Source: Pseudomicrostroma phylloplanum (Eukaryota; Basidiomycota; Exobasidiomycetes; Microstromatales). Taken from it: a stretch of DNA of 64,000 nt. The notes beneath the pieces are model-generated. The model saw only the letters and a list, made by a program, of their open reading frames with translations, was not told where the DNA came from and searched no databases. The stretch covers positions 558,001-622,000 of the forward strand of contig BCHS01000010.1 in NCBI GenBank assembly GCA_039545275.1. The letters are read 5' to 3'. The number at the start of each line of letters is the position of its first letter. Positions within the stretch are counted from its first letter, which is position 1. Below are positions 1 to 10,453 of the stretch, one piece after another. The position numbers and the translations under genes were made by a program.

Positions 1-1555
1 AAGTCGGGACTGCCACTGCTGGCGCGGTGACGTTCCAGAGCTTCTTGCCCAGTGGTGCTTTGGACCGCGAAGACAAGAGCGAGGAGATCGATACTGCTGG
101 TCGAATGGGTACGTCCTGGACCGAGGCTAGAGTCGTCGGATTGGCAGCGCGAATCGCAAAGCCACCTTGATCCTCCTTGTTAGTTGCCTTACTGCGACCA
201 AAGCTGGCCAGGGTGAAGCCACCCACGTTGCCGTCATAGTCGTCATCTGCCTCCTCTTCGATTTTGCCCATCGTATCTACGCCCTCCATCCACGTATTGT
301 CCAGCCGCTCCGATAGGCTCTTATCCCCATCACCACCGTCATCGCCCGCGTCCATCCCGGTAAGGTCAAGAATGGCTTCGCCACGGCAGATGCAAGGAGT
401 AGCATCGGTACAGAAGCCACAATCGCGATCCATGTCCATACTGCTCGAGGCCATCAGATCCGGCGAGGGCTCTCGCTGGAGTTTTCGCGGAGTGACGTGC
501 TGACTCTGTTGACCTCCCACAGGAGACGAGACGGAAAGCTCGGTCGTCGGCCAGAAGGACACGGCATGTTGTGCAGGTCTGTTGAGAAGTTCTGGACGCG
601 CAAGAGGTCGTGAGGCCGCTATGGTCATTGCGCCAAAGCGAGTGGTGTTGTCATTCGAGCGCGGCGGCGAGGTGGCCATGTGATTCTGCTGTCCATTGTA
701 ATCTGCTTGCCCAGAAGAGGCCTTCCGAGAGGGAAGCGGACGTTTGAGTCTTTGAGCCGGCAGACCTTCGTGAGAAGGGGCTCGACAGCCGACTTCTGAG
801 CAAGTACCCGACTGACATGGTCGCGTGGATTCTGCGACCCGACTCGGATGGGATACGCTTCCTTGATGGCTCTTGAGGTTCTGCACAGCTAACTCCAGCT
901 CCTTGACCTTTGCCTTTAGCGAGGCATTCTCCTCTGTTAATGCGGTATTTTCTGCCCGGAGCTTCCGTTGCGCCTTCTCCTCTCTAGCATCTCTAGTCAA
1001 CTTTTCCTCTTCGTACGCGGCCACTTTAGCTTCAAGAGTTGCGACGTGGCTCTGCTTCCTCTCTCGGAATGCCCGCTGAGAAGCCCGATTCTGAGCCTGC
1101 CGCTTGGTGAGAGGCTCCTCCTGGCTCGGCTTTCGTCCCGGCTTCGCCCGCTGTGGCACGACCCAGTCTCCCTTTGCATCTGGACCCGGCGTGGGGCTGG
1201 GAGCTGCAGTAGATCGACTACTGCTCCCATCGCCAGTGCGTCCTCGCGAAGTACGAGGGTCTTCGTCTTCGCGGGCAGCAGCGGCGGCTTTCTTTGTCGC
1301 GGCAGCTGCCTTGGCGCTGGCCCTTTTGGCTGCTGACGACTTGACTCTGTTCCCACCGACAGCTACGGAGGCCTGTTGCTGAGCAGAAGGTGGAGGTGAG
1401 CCGGAAAGGCTGTCGTTCGACGAGGATGAAGCTGAGGAAGAGGGTGAGAAGGACGAAGAAGCTATGGCATTGGAGGGCAGACCATATTGTGAGCTCCCGC
1501 CCTTGACCTTGTTGGGAAAGGGTATCGGGTACGGAGAGGTGGATGTGGCAGCCAT
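1..1555 (-). CDS. hapX: HapX-like bZIP iron-response transcription factor (3' end outside window)
   Basis: One open frame runs from an ATG at 1555 off the window edge, giving 518 visible codons. In order: a Ser/Ala-rich N-terminus, a Hap4-like CCAAT-complex contact segment (GDWVVPQRAKPGRKP, about residues 129-143), directly followed by a bZIP basic region (QNRASQRAFRERK, about 155-167) and leucine-zipper heptads to about residue 225. Two cysteine clusters follow: C247, C252 and C257, and the hallmark CGFCTDATPCIC at 379-390. The Hap4-like plus bZIP plus cysteine-rich order is diagnostic of HapX. In fungi HapX works with the CCAAT-binding complex to repress iron-consuming pathways in low iron and, through its Cys-rich motifs, to respond to iron excess. 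The protein is expected to be nuclear. The C-terminus is not seen. No intron is needed in the visible part. Confidence 0.93.
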   Translation of the reverse strand, partial: MAATSTSPYPIPFPNKVKGGSSQYGLPSNAIASSSFSPSSSASSSSNDSLSGSPPPSAQQQASVAVGGNRVKSSAAKRASAKAAAATKKAAAAAREDEDPRTSRGRTGDGSSSRSTAAPSPTPGPDAKGDWVVPQRAKPGRKPSQEEPLTKRQAQNRASQRAFRERKQSHVATLEAKVAAYEEEKLTRDAREEKAQRKLRAENTALTEENASLKAKVKELELAVQNLKSHQGSVSHPSRVAESTRPCQSGTCSEVGCRAPSHEGLPAQRLKRPLPSRKASSGQADYNGQQNHMATSPPRSNDNTTRFGAMTIAASRPLARPELLNRPAQHAVSFWPTTELSVSSPVGGQQSQHVTPRKLQREPSPDLMASSSMDMDRDCGFCTDATPCICRGEAILDLTGMDAGDDGGDGDKSLSERLDNTWMEGVDTMGKIEEEADDDYDGNVGGFTLASFGRSKATNKEDQGGFAIRAANPTTLASVQDVPIRPAVSISSLLSSRSKAPLGKKLWNVTAPAVAVPT

Positions 1556-2302
1556 GTCTGGCCACGGCACGGGGTTGAGATACTGATGAAGGGTGGCCCC
1601 CTTGGCGGAAGAAGGAGGGCAAGCGATGTGGGGCTCAGCAGTTCTCTTGGAGAGGCGCAGCGCCCGCTACCCGGCGACTTGGGGGTAGAGGAGATGAAGA
1701 GATAAGGGAACTACGATCGCTAAGGACCTCTGCAGTGCTATTAGGCGAGACGTTTTGAAGTCAAGTGAAGAGAATGCGTCTGAGAGTATGTGGTGATGGT
1801 AGGCGATGGATGTCGAGCGAGTGAAGTAGAAGAGAAGGCGACGCTGGGCGCAAAGGGGGAGAACGAGGAAGGACCGACAGGCGGAGCAACCGAGGACGTC
1901 CCGGGGGCGCGGGCCCGGACGGCAACTCGCCTGCAGACACTGCTCCAGTGCCTTGGCTCGGCCTTGAAAATTATCTCGAGTTATCGCCATCTAATCGCGC
2001 CAACCCGCCAGTGCCGAGGATACTGTTTATAAGCTCAACGGGTCAGACGAGTGGCAATCGACGGGGAGAGAAACAGGTACTGCTCATCGCTTCCCTCTGT
2101 CACTCTGTAAGTATCCAAGGACAGCTCCGCCACTCTTCTCGACAAATGATATGCTTGCGGTAATTGCTCGCAGCTGCAGGCTTGCCTCCAAAAGACTGCC
2201 TTTCGTGTAAGCATTCTCTCGAATTGGCGTCCGTCATGCGTTCCAGGTACAGGACAGGTTCTCCGGAGCAATAGCAAGACAGACCAACGAGTGACTCTCA
2301 GT
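1556..2302. promoter_or_regulatory. Upstream region of hapX with GATA-type sites
   Basis: No gene is seen here; it is hapX promoter and leader plus the 3' flank of the VHS-GAT gene. An AGATAA lies at 1700-1705 on the + strand, and TTATCT at 1971-1976 gives the same motif on the hapX sense strand. Iron-regulatory GATA repressors (SreA/Fep1/Urbs1 type) bind HGATAR sites and repress hapX in several fungi. The link here is inference from short motifs that also occur by chance. Confidence 0.35.
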
Positions 2303-4401
2303 TCAGACTGCCGCCCACTCCCGCCTGCCCGTCTCCGCCCCACTCGCCCTCAGCTTCCCCGCCACCTCCTCCCACTCGTCTCCAAACGGATCCTCCTCGG
2401 CCTCATCATCATCACCGCCTCCTCCCTGGATCCACCTATCCTCATCCTCCTTGCTCCAGAGGCTAGACGTCTCCTCACCGATGCGCGACTTGTGCGATCG
2501 CCTCCAGGCTTCCAGGGCAGCGCCGTGCTGCGATTGAGTAGTAGAGCCAGAGTGGGCGGGGGAGAGAAGCGATGGTGATTCACCCGGAGGTGCAAGGCCT
2601 CGGGAGGCAGCAGGAGCCCCCATTCCAGCAGCAGGTCTTTGCTGGTGGGTCTCCTCATCCGAAGAGTCATCGTCGTAGTCAGAGTAGTCCGAGAGGCTGC
2701 CGTGCTGGGCGCCACTACCGCCGGTGCCACTTGCGCCGCCGCTCCTGGTCGACGTAGAAGCAGACGTCTTTGACGGCCTCAAGCTAGGGCCAGAGTTGGT
2801 GCTGGTCTCGTCGAAGTCCAGATCGAGCAGATCCTGCATTGCTCCTGCTCCACTTGGCTCACCCCTTCGGGAGTTGTGCCTGTTGATGCCCATCCTCTGT
2901 CTGAACTGTAGCTTCTCAATCTCGCCCTCCCACTCGTCATCGCCGCCCTTGGAAGGAGCGGGTTTGCCACTATGAAAGTCGGACCTGGCGAGGCTCTGTC
3001 GCACGGCCTCGATCTCGGCGTCCTCGGCTTCGGCTCGCTGAGCAGCGGTTGGCTTATTCGAAGGAATGGCCGTGAGGAGAGTCTCGTCCTCGGAATCTGA
3101 AGTGTCTGGTTTTGACAGCTGAGGGGGCAGAAGTAAGAGGCCGTGAGTTGACTGTGACTTGGCAACACTTGTTCAGCCGGCCCTGCATGTGACTCACCTT
3201 GTCGTACAGTTGCAAAGCTACCATGATCCTGTCGTTGGCCTCGATGAGGGCGCCTAGCATGTCTTCCTCCTGACACAGCTGGATATACCTGACAATGGTC
3301 TTCCTCTCCGTCTTGACATCGTTCAGCGCTTGCACTACCTTGGCATTTGCAGAGACGCTCTCCTTCTCTCGATTGACGTGCTGTAAGGTGTTGACGAGAG
3401 CGGTAGCAGACCGACTAGACGTAGCGAGGTGGTTGAGGATCATCGGCTTCTCTGCCTCGTAGTTGAAGCGAGCAGGAGCCTTCTTGCCTTTTGCACCTAG
3501 CTTGCCCCTCTTCTTGTCTTCCTCCTTCTGCAGCTTTTCTGCCGTCTTGCGGTCCATTCGTACTTGCATCTCTCTCCTGCGTTCCTCTTCTTGCTTCCTC
3601 AGCAGCTCTTCCGCTTCGCTGCGTTTCTTCTGCGCCTCCCTCTCCTGCCTCTCTCTGCCACCACCACAAGCTACGTATAGCGATGAGATGGTACGTAGGG
3701 TCGGCTCGCCAGAGTATTGATGTTGCCATGAGAGGAGCAGACGCATGAGCTTGCGGCGGACAGAGGCGTCTACGAGTGGGTCAGCTGATGTGAGCTTGAT
3801 CTGAGTGACTAGGCGCTCATCGGCGAAAGTGGCTGACGGTAGACGAGGGCAAAGGGAGTAGGCGAGCGCTGATGAGCAGCTGTGGATCTCGTCCTTTGTG
3901 CTTCCCAGCTTCAGACTCACTCTGGAATCGCGGACCCGCATTCTCCACCAGTGCCCCAAGAATGGTCAAGGTTCGCTTCTGGCCATGCACGCTGCCGTAC
4001 TTGAGCTGTTTGCGCACACATCGGGCTGCCTCGGTCGGACCTCCTCCCTGCAGAGTGATGGCTTCGGTGAGCTCGGGGATGCTGTGCGGCGAGGAAGTGT
4101 GGAGGGTAGACGGTGGATATATGCGCCGAATCAGTATGAGCTCCCGTGATGCTGCGTTTGGCTTGATAAGCACGCTGCACTCACCCGTCATAGTCGTCCT
4201 CTTTGAAGTTGTTACTGGTCAGCTTGTCAAACCAGACGCTGATGGCAGAATATGGCTTTGCATTGTTCAATGCGCCATTCATCTGCTGAATGGACTGTTG
4301 AACGCAAGCGAGGAGAGGTTACAGGAAGAAGGTCAAGTAAGCGCACGTTGCATGGCTGTTCGATCGCTAGCGCCCTTGAGCTCTCTACTCACCTTGATCA
4401 T
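2303..4401 (-). CDS. VHS and GAT domain protein, Lsb5-like
   Basis: Five exons are modelled on the minus strand: 4401-4393, 4294-4185, 4081-3921, 3832-3198 and 3118-2303. All junctions are GTGAGT/AG and the frame closes to 576 residues. The N-terminal half is a VHS-like helical domain (DKLTSNNFKEDDYDG, then PTEAARCVRKQLKYG, then GALVENAGPRFQ and FADERL). A Lys/Glu-rich linker and a GAT-like three-helix segment follow (from about ILNHLATSSRS to VALQLYDK). The C-terminus is disordered and acidic, with a DPFGDEWEEV motif that resembles a clathrin-adaptor peptide. The order matches yeast Lsb5, which binds Las17, ubiquitin and Arf3 at endocytic sites; GGA proteins share VHS-GAT but have an ear domain that is absent here. 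The start is the least certain part: the ATG at 4401 gives only three codons before an intron, and an upstream leader exon is possible. Confidence 0.75.
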
Positions 4402-4856
4402 GATGGGCAATTGGTCAACTACGTCAAAGCGACTGACTTCCAGCTGCTGTAGATGCTACCAATGGGAGGGAAGATGCAAAGGACGACCGGGATATGGGTT
4501 CGTCTGTGACAAGAAGGGAAGGCAGGCCGGGGCCAGACAGGCGGTCAAGCCACTCTCTTACGGCTATCGTCCGGGGGGGCGCTGCCTCGCTTGCCTTGGT
4601 GCTCCGCCTGGGGGTGCGCCTCTGCCCGCGTGCCTCTTCCCCGCGCAGGGCCAGGCACAATGACGCCTCACCCGCGAGATCCATCTCCGCCCTTCCGTTG
4701 AGTAGGATTGCCCTTTGCCTTGGTGAAAGACGGAGAGCAACACCAGCAACCACACCACCATTCAAGAGCATCATCCAAGTCAGATAGCACAGCCTAGTGA
4801 AGAGTTGCTTGCTGATGGGCACCATTCAGTCACATCGGTAGATCAGGTTGACCAAC
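4402..4856. promoter_or_regulatory. Divergent promoter region between the VHS-GAT gene and Es2
   Basis: About 455 bases separate the two divergent starts. On the minus strand an acceptor-like CTACAG (rc of about 4448-4453) precedes the first coding exon, so part of this stretch may be a 5' UTR exon of the VHS-GAT gene. Nothing else is recognised. Confidence 0.4.
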
Positions 4857-7061
4857 ATGGCACCGCCCTCGTCCTCCTCCTCAGCCTTGGCGCCATCCAC
4901 ATCGACCTCTGCTCAGCCACCCGCCTCCCTGCGAGGGCAGCGACTCCTGTCCGAGGCAGACTACATTTCCTCCCTGTCCTCTCTCATTCAGAGAGACTTC
5001 TTCCCAAACCTACCGCGCCTCACTGCCGAGAACGGGTACCTCTCTGCTCTCGAGGATCTGGACAATGGAGTGGATGGGGCAGAAGTGCGGGTGAAGGAAG
5101 CTGAGAGGGACCTCGATCGATTGGACCGGGAAGAGGTGCACGGCAAAGAGAGGAGGAGACAGGCAAAAAAGGGCGCCAGAAGCAACGGAAAAGGACCTCC
5201 TTCACGCTTTGCCACGCCATCTGATACTCCAGTGAGGCCGCTGCACGGCAGGTGGGACCCCACACCACTCTCGTCCGGAGCAGACACTCCTCGTACAGAG
5301 GCAGGATGGGCAACGCCAAGAAATGCAGAGGCAGCTGGCAAAGCGCTGTCCGTTCGGGCCGGCTCCGCCCTTGTGCAAGACCCTCGCCCTGAGTACCCTT
5401 CCGATGAAGAAGAATTGGCTCGTCCTCCTGAGCTCTCTGGCCACTCGATCTCTTCCTTTCAGCACAGCTTCACATCGGAGGACAACGCCTCCTTCCTTGC
5501 CCTCGTCCAGTCCACCAACGATCGGCGCAAGGAAAAGTATGCCTGGGCATTCCGTCAGGAGCGCAATCACAATGCAAGGAGGAAACTCATTATGGACGAG
5601 GCGACAAAGAGGGCTGACGAGGGGTATGCGCGCAGTGTGCTTGCTCTGCCAGGGACAAAGAGGAAAAAGCTGATCGAGGGGGGAAAGTTGGGGATCGAGG
5701 TGGGCAAGCGAGTGGCCGATCTGGAGCAAATTGAAAAGCTTCAGGGGGAGAAGAGCAGCGGCAAGAGCAAAGCGAATGAGCGGTACCTTACCTACGACAC
5801 GGCCAGGGCACACCGCGCCCTTCGTGCCTCGAGCGAAGAGGGCACCTCTGCAAGCACTTCATCATATTTAGCGCTCGTCCCCTCAAGGCATCGCTCGGCA
5901 TCGCCCCCTACTCTGCCGCCCTTGAAACACTCTCTCGACCCTCGCTCTGAGATCGCCCTCGTCTCGACACCCTCTGCCGACAAGCTACCTGACGACTCCG
6001 AGATGGAAGACCCCAACTTCGATCCCAACGCGGTTCTACGCCAACCGAAAGTCCTGCCAACCACAGCCACTACGTATGCTGGGACAAAGTACGCAGCTCG
6101 CAACGCCCTCTTCTTTGGTCCCGACGCAGAAATCGGTACGACTGATCGAGTTACCTCCTCCCTTCCAGAGCACGTCAGCGAGGGCGCAACGAGCGCAGAG
6201 CGTCTCTTCCACGCGCGGGAGAGACTCAAGAGCAAGACTGTTTTCCACAATACTGCCCTACCGTCACAGGGCGTCTTCCCAGAGGCGAGATACCCTGACC
6301 TCCTTGCGTTCAAAGACGGCTCGAGCGTCATCACTTCAGCCAGTCCTCGATCCAGTCGGATCGAAAGCGCCATGGCTGGCGGCTCGCGCTACGGAGACAA
6401 CTTCGACGACGAGAGCGGGGAGGACCTGAGGTACACAGGCCCTACCGTCAACGGCTTCGGCTTCGTCTCGCCTGCTGGGGACCTCACTCCGAATCGAGCA
6501 GCAATGGAAGAGGAGCTCGCGGAGAGTGTTGAGCAGAAGAGGAAGCAAAGGTTGCTTGCCATTCAGGGCGGAGGAGGAGGAGGAGGAGGAGGGGGAGGTA
6601 AAGCGCAGGATGGACCTCGCTCCTTCTTTGTCCCTCCGACACCCAAAAGGGACGAGCTGGCCTCTTCGCTCGCCAACAAGTCGGCCTCTTCACGAAATCG
6701 GACGAGTGGCAAGAGTCCAGCATCTGGCTCAAAGCAACCCGTGCTGGGCGGTAGCCTGGGTGTTCGCTCTGGACGCGCATCAGGCGCAGCGACTCCTGGT
6801 AGACGCACCGAGGCCCTCTCCCCTGCTGCCAGAACACTACTGGATCGCAGTACCCGCGGTGGACTCGGCAGTAGTCTCGGAGGCTTCCTTACTCCGAGTC
6901 GAGCTACCCCTAGCACACGGACGCCTGGCTTGCAGCAGCGAGGTGGCAGGTCGAAGGAGGAGGGGCAGAGGAAGACGGCGGAGACGTTGGGAGGGATGCT
7001 GGGCAAGAGGGGTTGGGAGGACGATACGCCCAAGGCCGGCGGGAGCGGAGGGAAGCGGTAG
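4857..7061 (+). CDS. ESS2: Splicing-associated nuclear protein Es2/ESS2 (DGCR14, Bis1)
   Basis: A single exon of 734 codons starts at ATG 4857. The N-terminus has the Es2 signature (LLSEADYISSLSSLIQRDFFP, about residues 30-50), followed by the conserved helical stretch with FLALVQSTNDRRKEKYAWAF and coiled-coil lysine-rich regions. Further on are FDPNAVLRQPKVLP, KYAARNALFFGPD and the conserved YTGPTVNGFGFVSP block near residue 530. A run of ten glycines and a Ser/Thr/Arg-rich C-terminus follow. Es2 family proteins associate with the late (C complex) spliceosome and are nuclear. It is longer than animal DGCR14 (about 480 residues), mostly through low-complexity insertions. Divergent to the VHS-GAT gene. 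Confidence 0.9.
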   Translation: MAPPSSSSSALAPSTSTSAQPPASLRGQRLLSEADYISSLSSLIQRDFFPNLPRLTAENGYLSALEDLDNGVDGAEVRVKEAERDLDRLDREEVHGKERRRQAKKGARSNGKGPPSRFATPSDTPVRPLHGRWDPTPLSSGADTPRTEAGWATPRNAEAAGKALSVRAGSALVQDPRPEYPSDEEELARPPELSGHSISSFQHSFTSEDNASFLALVQSTNDRRKEKYAWAFRQERNHNARRKLIMDEATKRADEGYARSVLALPGTKRKKLIEGGKLGIEVGKRVADLEQIEKLQGEKSSGKSKANERYLTYDTARAHRALRASSEEGTSASTSSYLALVPSRHRSASPPTLPPLKHSLDPRSEIALVSTPSADKLPDDSEMEDPNFDPNAVLRQPKVLPTTATTYAGTKYAARNALFFGPDAEIGTTDRVTSSLPEHVSEGATSAERLFHARERLKSKTVFHNTALPSQGVFPEARYPDLLAFKDGSSVITSASPRSSRIESAMAGGSRYGDNFDDESGEDLRYTGPTVNGFGFVSPAGDLTPNRAAMEEELAESVEQKRKQRLLAIQGGGGGGGGGGGKAQDGPRSFFVPPTPKRDELASSLANKSASSRNRTSGKSPASGSKQPVLGGSLGVRSGRASGAATPGRRTEALSPAARTLLDRSTRGGLGSSLGGFLTPSRATPSTRTPGLQQRGGRSKEEGQRKTAETLGGMLGKRGWEDDTPKAGGSGGKR

Positions 7062-7207
7062 ATGACTTCTTGTATTTTGTACCTCTACATGAAGGATCGC
7101 AGAACCTACTGTATACCCATAGCCATACTCTCCAGCCATCACATGACCTCGCCAGAACCTTGAGCTCGGGACCACCCACCCATCGCAAAGCGACCTCGCC
7201 CCCTCTT

Positions 7208-8014
7208 CTACCTCGCATTCAGCGCCTTCTCCCTCCACGCCATCAACCGCTTCACCTCCTCTCTACTCCCGCCCTGCATCTCCACCACGTTCGCCAAAGC
7301 AAGGAGAAGATCGCCCGACCAGGAGCGACTGCGCTCCATGCGGGCCGATCGGCGCTCTTTTGTCGTTACTGCACCTCCAGCGCCAGCGCCAGCTCCAGCA
7401 GGGGTACTGGCACCGGTAGAGGTAGGAGGAGAGATCCACGCCCGCAACGAGGCGCGTGCCACCTCCAGCTCGTGCTTCGCTTCGTGCAATTGCGGAGGAG
7501 TGGAGAGGGTGTAGCACGCCGCAAGGAGGAGACGGTGCAACAGACTCTCCTCCAGTGTCTTCCAACTCGCTGCATCCTCCTCCTCTCCTCCTCCTCCTGC
7601 TTGCAGAGGAGCCATCGAGGACGACGAAGGAAGTTCGTCTTTTGCCGAAGAGACAGAAAGCGCCAGCGCTTGCCTCAGCTCGAGGAGTGCCTCCCGCTTT
7701 GGCTGCGTGGACGTCAGCGCTCTGATCCTCTCTTGTAGCTGAACCTGACTTGCGCTCTGCGCTTGACTCGCGTCGGGAGGACTGGCAGTGTCGGGTTGCG
7801 GTTGCGAGGAGATTAGAAGGGAGCGGATTTGTGGGAGGGGTGGGAGGTGCGGGAGGGTGAGCACGTAGGAGAGGTTGCGCGAGATGAGGGGGCCGACGGG
7901 GAGAGTGTACCCGCTTGTCCCTGTGCTTCTGCCTGTGCTTGTCCTTGTGCTTGAGGAGGGACCACTGGCGGTAGAGCTACCTTCACCGCGGTCTGCATTG
8001 CCTGAGCCGCTCAT
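7208..8014 (-). CDS. Hypothetical protein, 268 residues
   Basis: A single open frame with ATG at 8014; family not recognised. The first 35 residues are Ser/Thr/Gly-rich. The segment YTLPVGPLISRNLSYVLTLPHLPPLPQIRSLL (about 35-67) looks structured, and helical segments follow (QERIRALTSTQPKREALLELRQAL; ESLLHRLLLAACYTL; HEAKHELEVARASLRAW) separated by Gly/Ala/Ser linkers. The C-terminus (SGDLLLALANVVEMQ..EEVKRLMAWREKALNAR) is a predicted amphipathic helix. No signal peptide or clear membrane span is seen. The length, codon use like its neighbours and a plausible helical protein support a real gene. Its 3' end lies about 150 bases from the Es2 stop, so the two converge. Confidence 0.6.
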   Translation of the reverse strand: MSGSGNADRGEGSSTASGPSSSTRTSTGRSTGTSGYTLPVGPLISRNLSYVLTLPHLPPLPQIRSLLISSQPQPDTASPPDASQAQSASQVQLQERIRALTSTQPKREALLELRQALALSVSSAKDELPSSSSMAPLQAGGGGEEEDAASWKTLEESLLHRLLLAACYTLSTPPQLHEAKHELEVARASLRAWISPPTSTGASTPAGAGAGAGGAVTTKERRSARMERSRSWSGDLLLALANVVEMQGGSREEVKRLMAWREKALNAR

Positions 8015-8630
8015 CTCTGACCGTGAGCTCTTTCAGCCGAGCTCTTGTTGCAACACAGTAACCGCCGCTTCCCTGCGCAATGCAATGAACCGCCGTTGCT
8101 TGTAGCCTTGGTAAGATTGACTTGATGGTTGCGGAACGGAAAGGAGAGCCCTCGAGTGAGGCGCATCTGCACATCTATCCCTCTATTGAAACGCTCTGAC
8201 ACTGTCCCGCAAGGCGAGCATGGTGGCCAAGGTCCTGGGAGTCAACGAAGTTGGCAACACAGCTCTCTACTTGAGCTGTTGCTCGCTGTCACCACATACG
8301 CCCCACTTCTGCGGCCAGTCAGTGAGGCAGACTACGCACTTGGGCTGCCCAGCGTCCTGCAAGCCCGGTGTGTCCGGCTTTCAGGCTCAGCGTGCTTCGA
8401 GCCGAGATCCGGTCGCGCCGCCGCCTGCCGCCCAGGAAGCCAAGGCGGGACAGACAGGCGGCTTGCATTGCATCGCAACACGAACGCACGCACACACACA
8501 CCTTCCGGTAATCGTACCAATCTTTGACCTGCCGCTCGAAAGACGAAGAAAGGACATCTTGTCAAAGTCTTGCTACTCAAGAGCGCCACAACAAGACCTC
8601 GCACTTCTTCCCTGATCTCCATCTATCAAT
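8015..8630. other. Intergenic region upstream of PEX11
   Basis: 616 bases between divergent starts. A short (AC)n tract lies near 8490-8503. The reading frames here are short and have no recognisable protein character. Confidence 0.4.
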
Positions 8631-9869
8631 ATGTCTGCCCTTCAGCAAATCATCCTGCATCCTTATCTGAGCCAGACGGTGAGTTCTGTACTCGTCTCGC
8701 GCTCACCACGTGCAGCACAATCACTGACACATACCCTTTCCTTCCCTGGCCTGTACTGTCCTACTCTCTTCTCCCATTATCTTCAATGCTGCTCCGCCTC
8801 CTTGTCTCTCTCAGCTCCGCTTCTGGTCCACGACGGTGGGACGAGACAAGACCTACCGAACTGTGCAGTACCTGGCTCGATTCCTGGCATGGTACGAGTA
8901 CAGGAAGGGAGCCACAAAGGAGACGGTTGCTCGTCTGACCAACCTGAAGAGCTCGCTGGCTCTGAGCAGAAAGCGTGAGTGCTGCGGGTCATCAGAATGA
9001 CGGCTGCAAGAGGTCAATGGGAAGGGCGTGTTGCATGTTCCAGAAGGGTTCTCGATGGCTGACTCTACGCATGACTGCGTGCTCCCATTGCTTTTGGCTG
9101 CGTCAACTAGTGATGCGAACGGGCAAATTCCTGGAGCACATGCAGGCTGCTCTCAAGGCTGTGTCTATTCAGGACCCCTTCGTCAGCTACACTGCCCTGG
9201 GTAGGCAGGTCAGCTATGCCGGATACCTCATGCTGGACACCTTGCAGTGGGTGAGTAAGAGAGGCCGCCTTAGGCGATATCACGCAGCAGTGATGGTCAG
9301 AAGTAGCATCCGAGATCGTATAGAGCTGACTGTGGGAATGACAACGCCTTGTGCGCTTTTCAATTCCCTCCCATCAGGTGCACGGCTCCAAGGCGTACCA
9401 ATTCGCCCCAGACACCTACAAGAAGATCTCCAAGAACGCCTCTCGCTTCTGGCTCGCCGGTCTCCTCTTCTCCCTCGTGTCGGGCACCTACAAGACCAAT
9501 GCCCTGCGCCAACGACGTGCCGCCGCTCTTCGCCCACGAGCCACTTCCGAAAAGGAGGCAGAGAGGAAGGTGGAGCTGCAGCAGATCAAGAAGGAGGCAA
9601 GCAGTGTGCAGTGGCAGATGATCCAGGATGCTCTGGATGTGGCCAACCCTGCCACGGGAGCCGAGATCCTCAATGTCGACGACGGAAGTGAGTAGACACA
9701 AGCGGAGGTCCGAGAGACGGGTGGTCTTCGATGAGAAGTGCTCTATGCTTACGCCATGCCCTTCTTCGCCCACACAGTGATCGGTCTGCTTGGTCTCGGA
9801 TCCTCCATTATGGGTGCCATGACTCAATGGCAGGCAGTCAACGGTGGTGCGGCCGCTGCGAAGAAGTAA
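8631..9869 (+). CDS. PEX11: Peroxisomal membrane proliferation protein PEX11
   Basis: Five exons: 8631-8678, 8815-8974, 9111-9250, 9378-9687 and 9778-9869, giving 249 residues. All four introns have GTGAGT donors and the frame is continuous. The N-terminus (ILHPYLSQTLRFWSTTVGRDKTYRTVQYLARF) carries the PEX11 amphipathic helix region. TGKFLEHMQAALKA and the hydrophobic YAGYLMLDTLQW follow, then FWLAGLLFSLVSGTYK, a charged linker and a C-terminal hydrophobic VIGLLGLGSSIMGAMTQWQAV. PEX11 remodels the peroxisomal membrane during division and proliferation. Length and domain order match the fungal family. The first coding exon encodes only 16 residues. Confidence 0.95.
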
Positions 9870-10453
9870 AGGTGAGGCGCAAAGATCATTGGCAATCACG
9901 CCAAATTCTGCACGGCCCACAACGGAGATATGAGACACATGCTATCTTTGCAGAGTCGTGTTCTCGACTGGTCGCCACGCCAGTCTTCCCGACTTCATAT
10001 TGCTCGCTCCCTTTGGAATGTAACTCCTTCACGTTGCAAAGTCTTGGTGTCGATGGTCAAGGCCTTCCCTATCGGTTCTGCGTGCGTGCGTGCGCTTGTG
10101 TGGGCTTCCGCCTTTTGCTCTGGCCCAGGCGGCAGCTGAGCTGAGCTGCAACGCGCCAATTTACGCCTCGCCCGCCTGCGTGTCCTTCCACATCCGTCGT
10201 GCACTTTGTTTCTCCCCCGCTTCCTTCCCTTACCCCCTCCTCGCCACCCGTTGCTTCGAGAGGAGTCACCTCCCTCAACATCCTTGACCTCGAACCTATA
10301 ATACTGCTCCGTATATAGAGGTTTATACCATCCTGCTTTTCATTGCGCTACCCGCGGAGTCGTTGATCGATCCAAGACTGGCAGAGGTAGATCCTCACGC
10401 AACATTCTCAACCACCGCGTACCCTCCTCCACTACCTACCTCTAGTCATCAAC
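9870..10453 (+). other. Intergenic region between PEX11 and CDT1
   Basis: 584 bases holding the PEX11 3' UTR and the CDT1 promoter. A (TGCG)n-like tract lies near 10,080-10,092. TATATAGAGG at about 10,312-10,321 is a possible TATA-like element 130-140 bases before the CDT1 ATG. No gene is seen. Confidence 0.4.

Noticed and set aside
997..1356. Minus-strand frame of 119 residues inside hapX
   Set aside because: It is a shadow in another frame of the Ala/Arg-rich bZIP coding region and shows no independent features.
5202..5813. Minus-strand frame of 203 residues antisense to Es2
   Set aside because: Long antisense frames arise from GC-rich codon bias; no conserved motif and Es2 is clear on the other strand.
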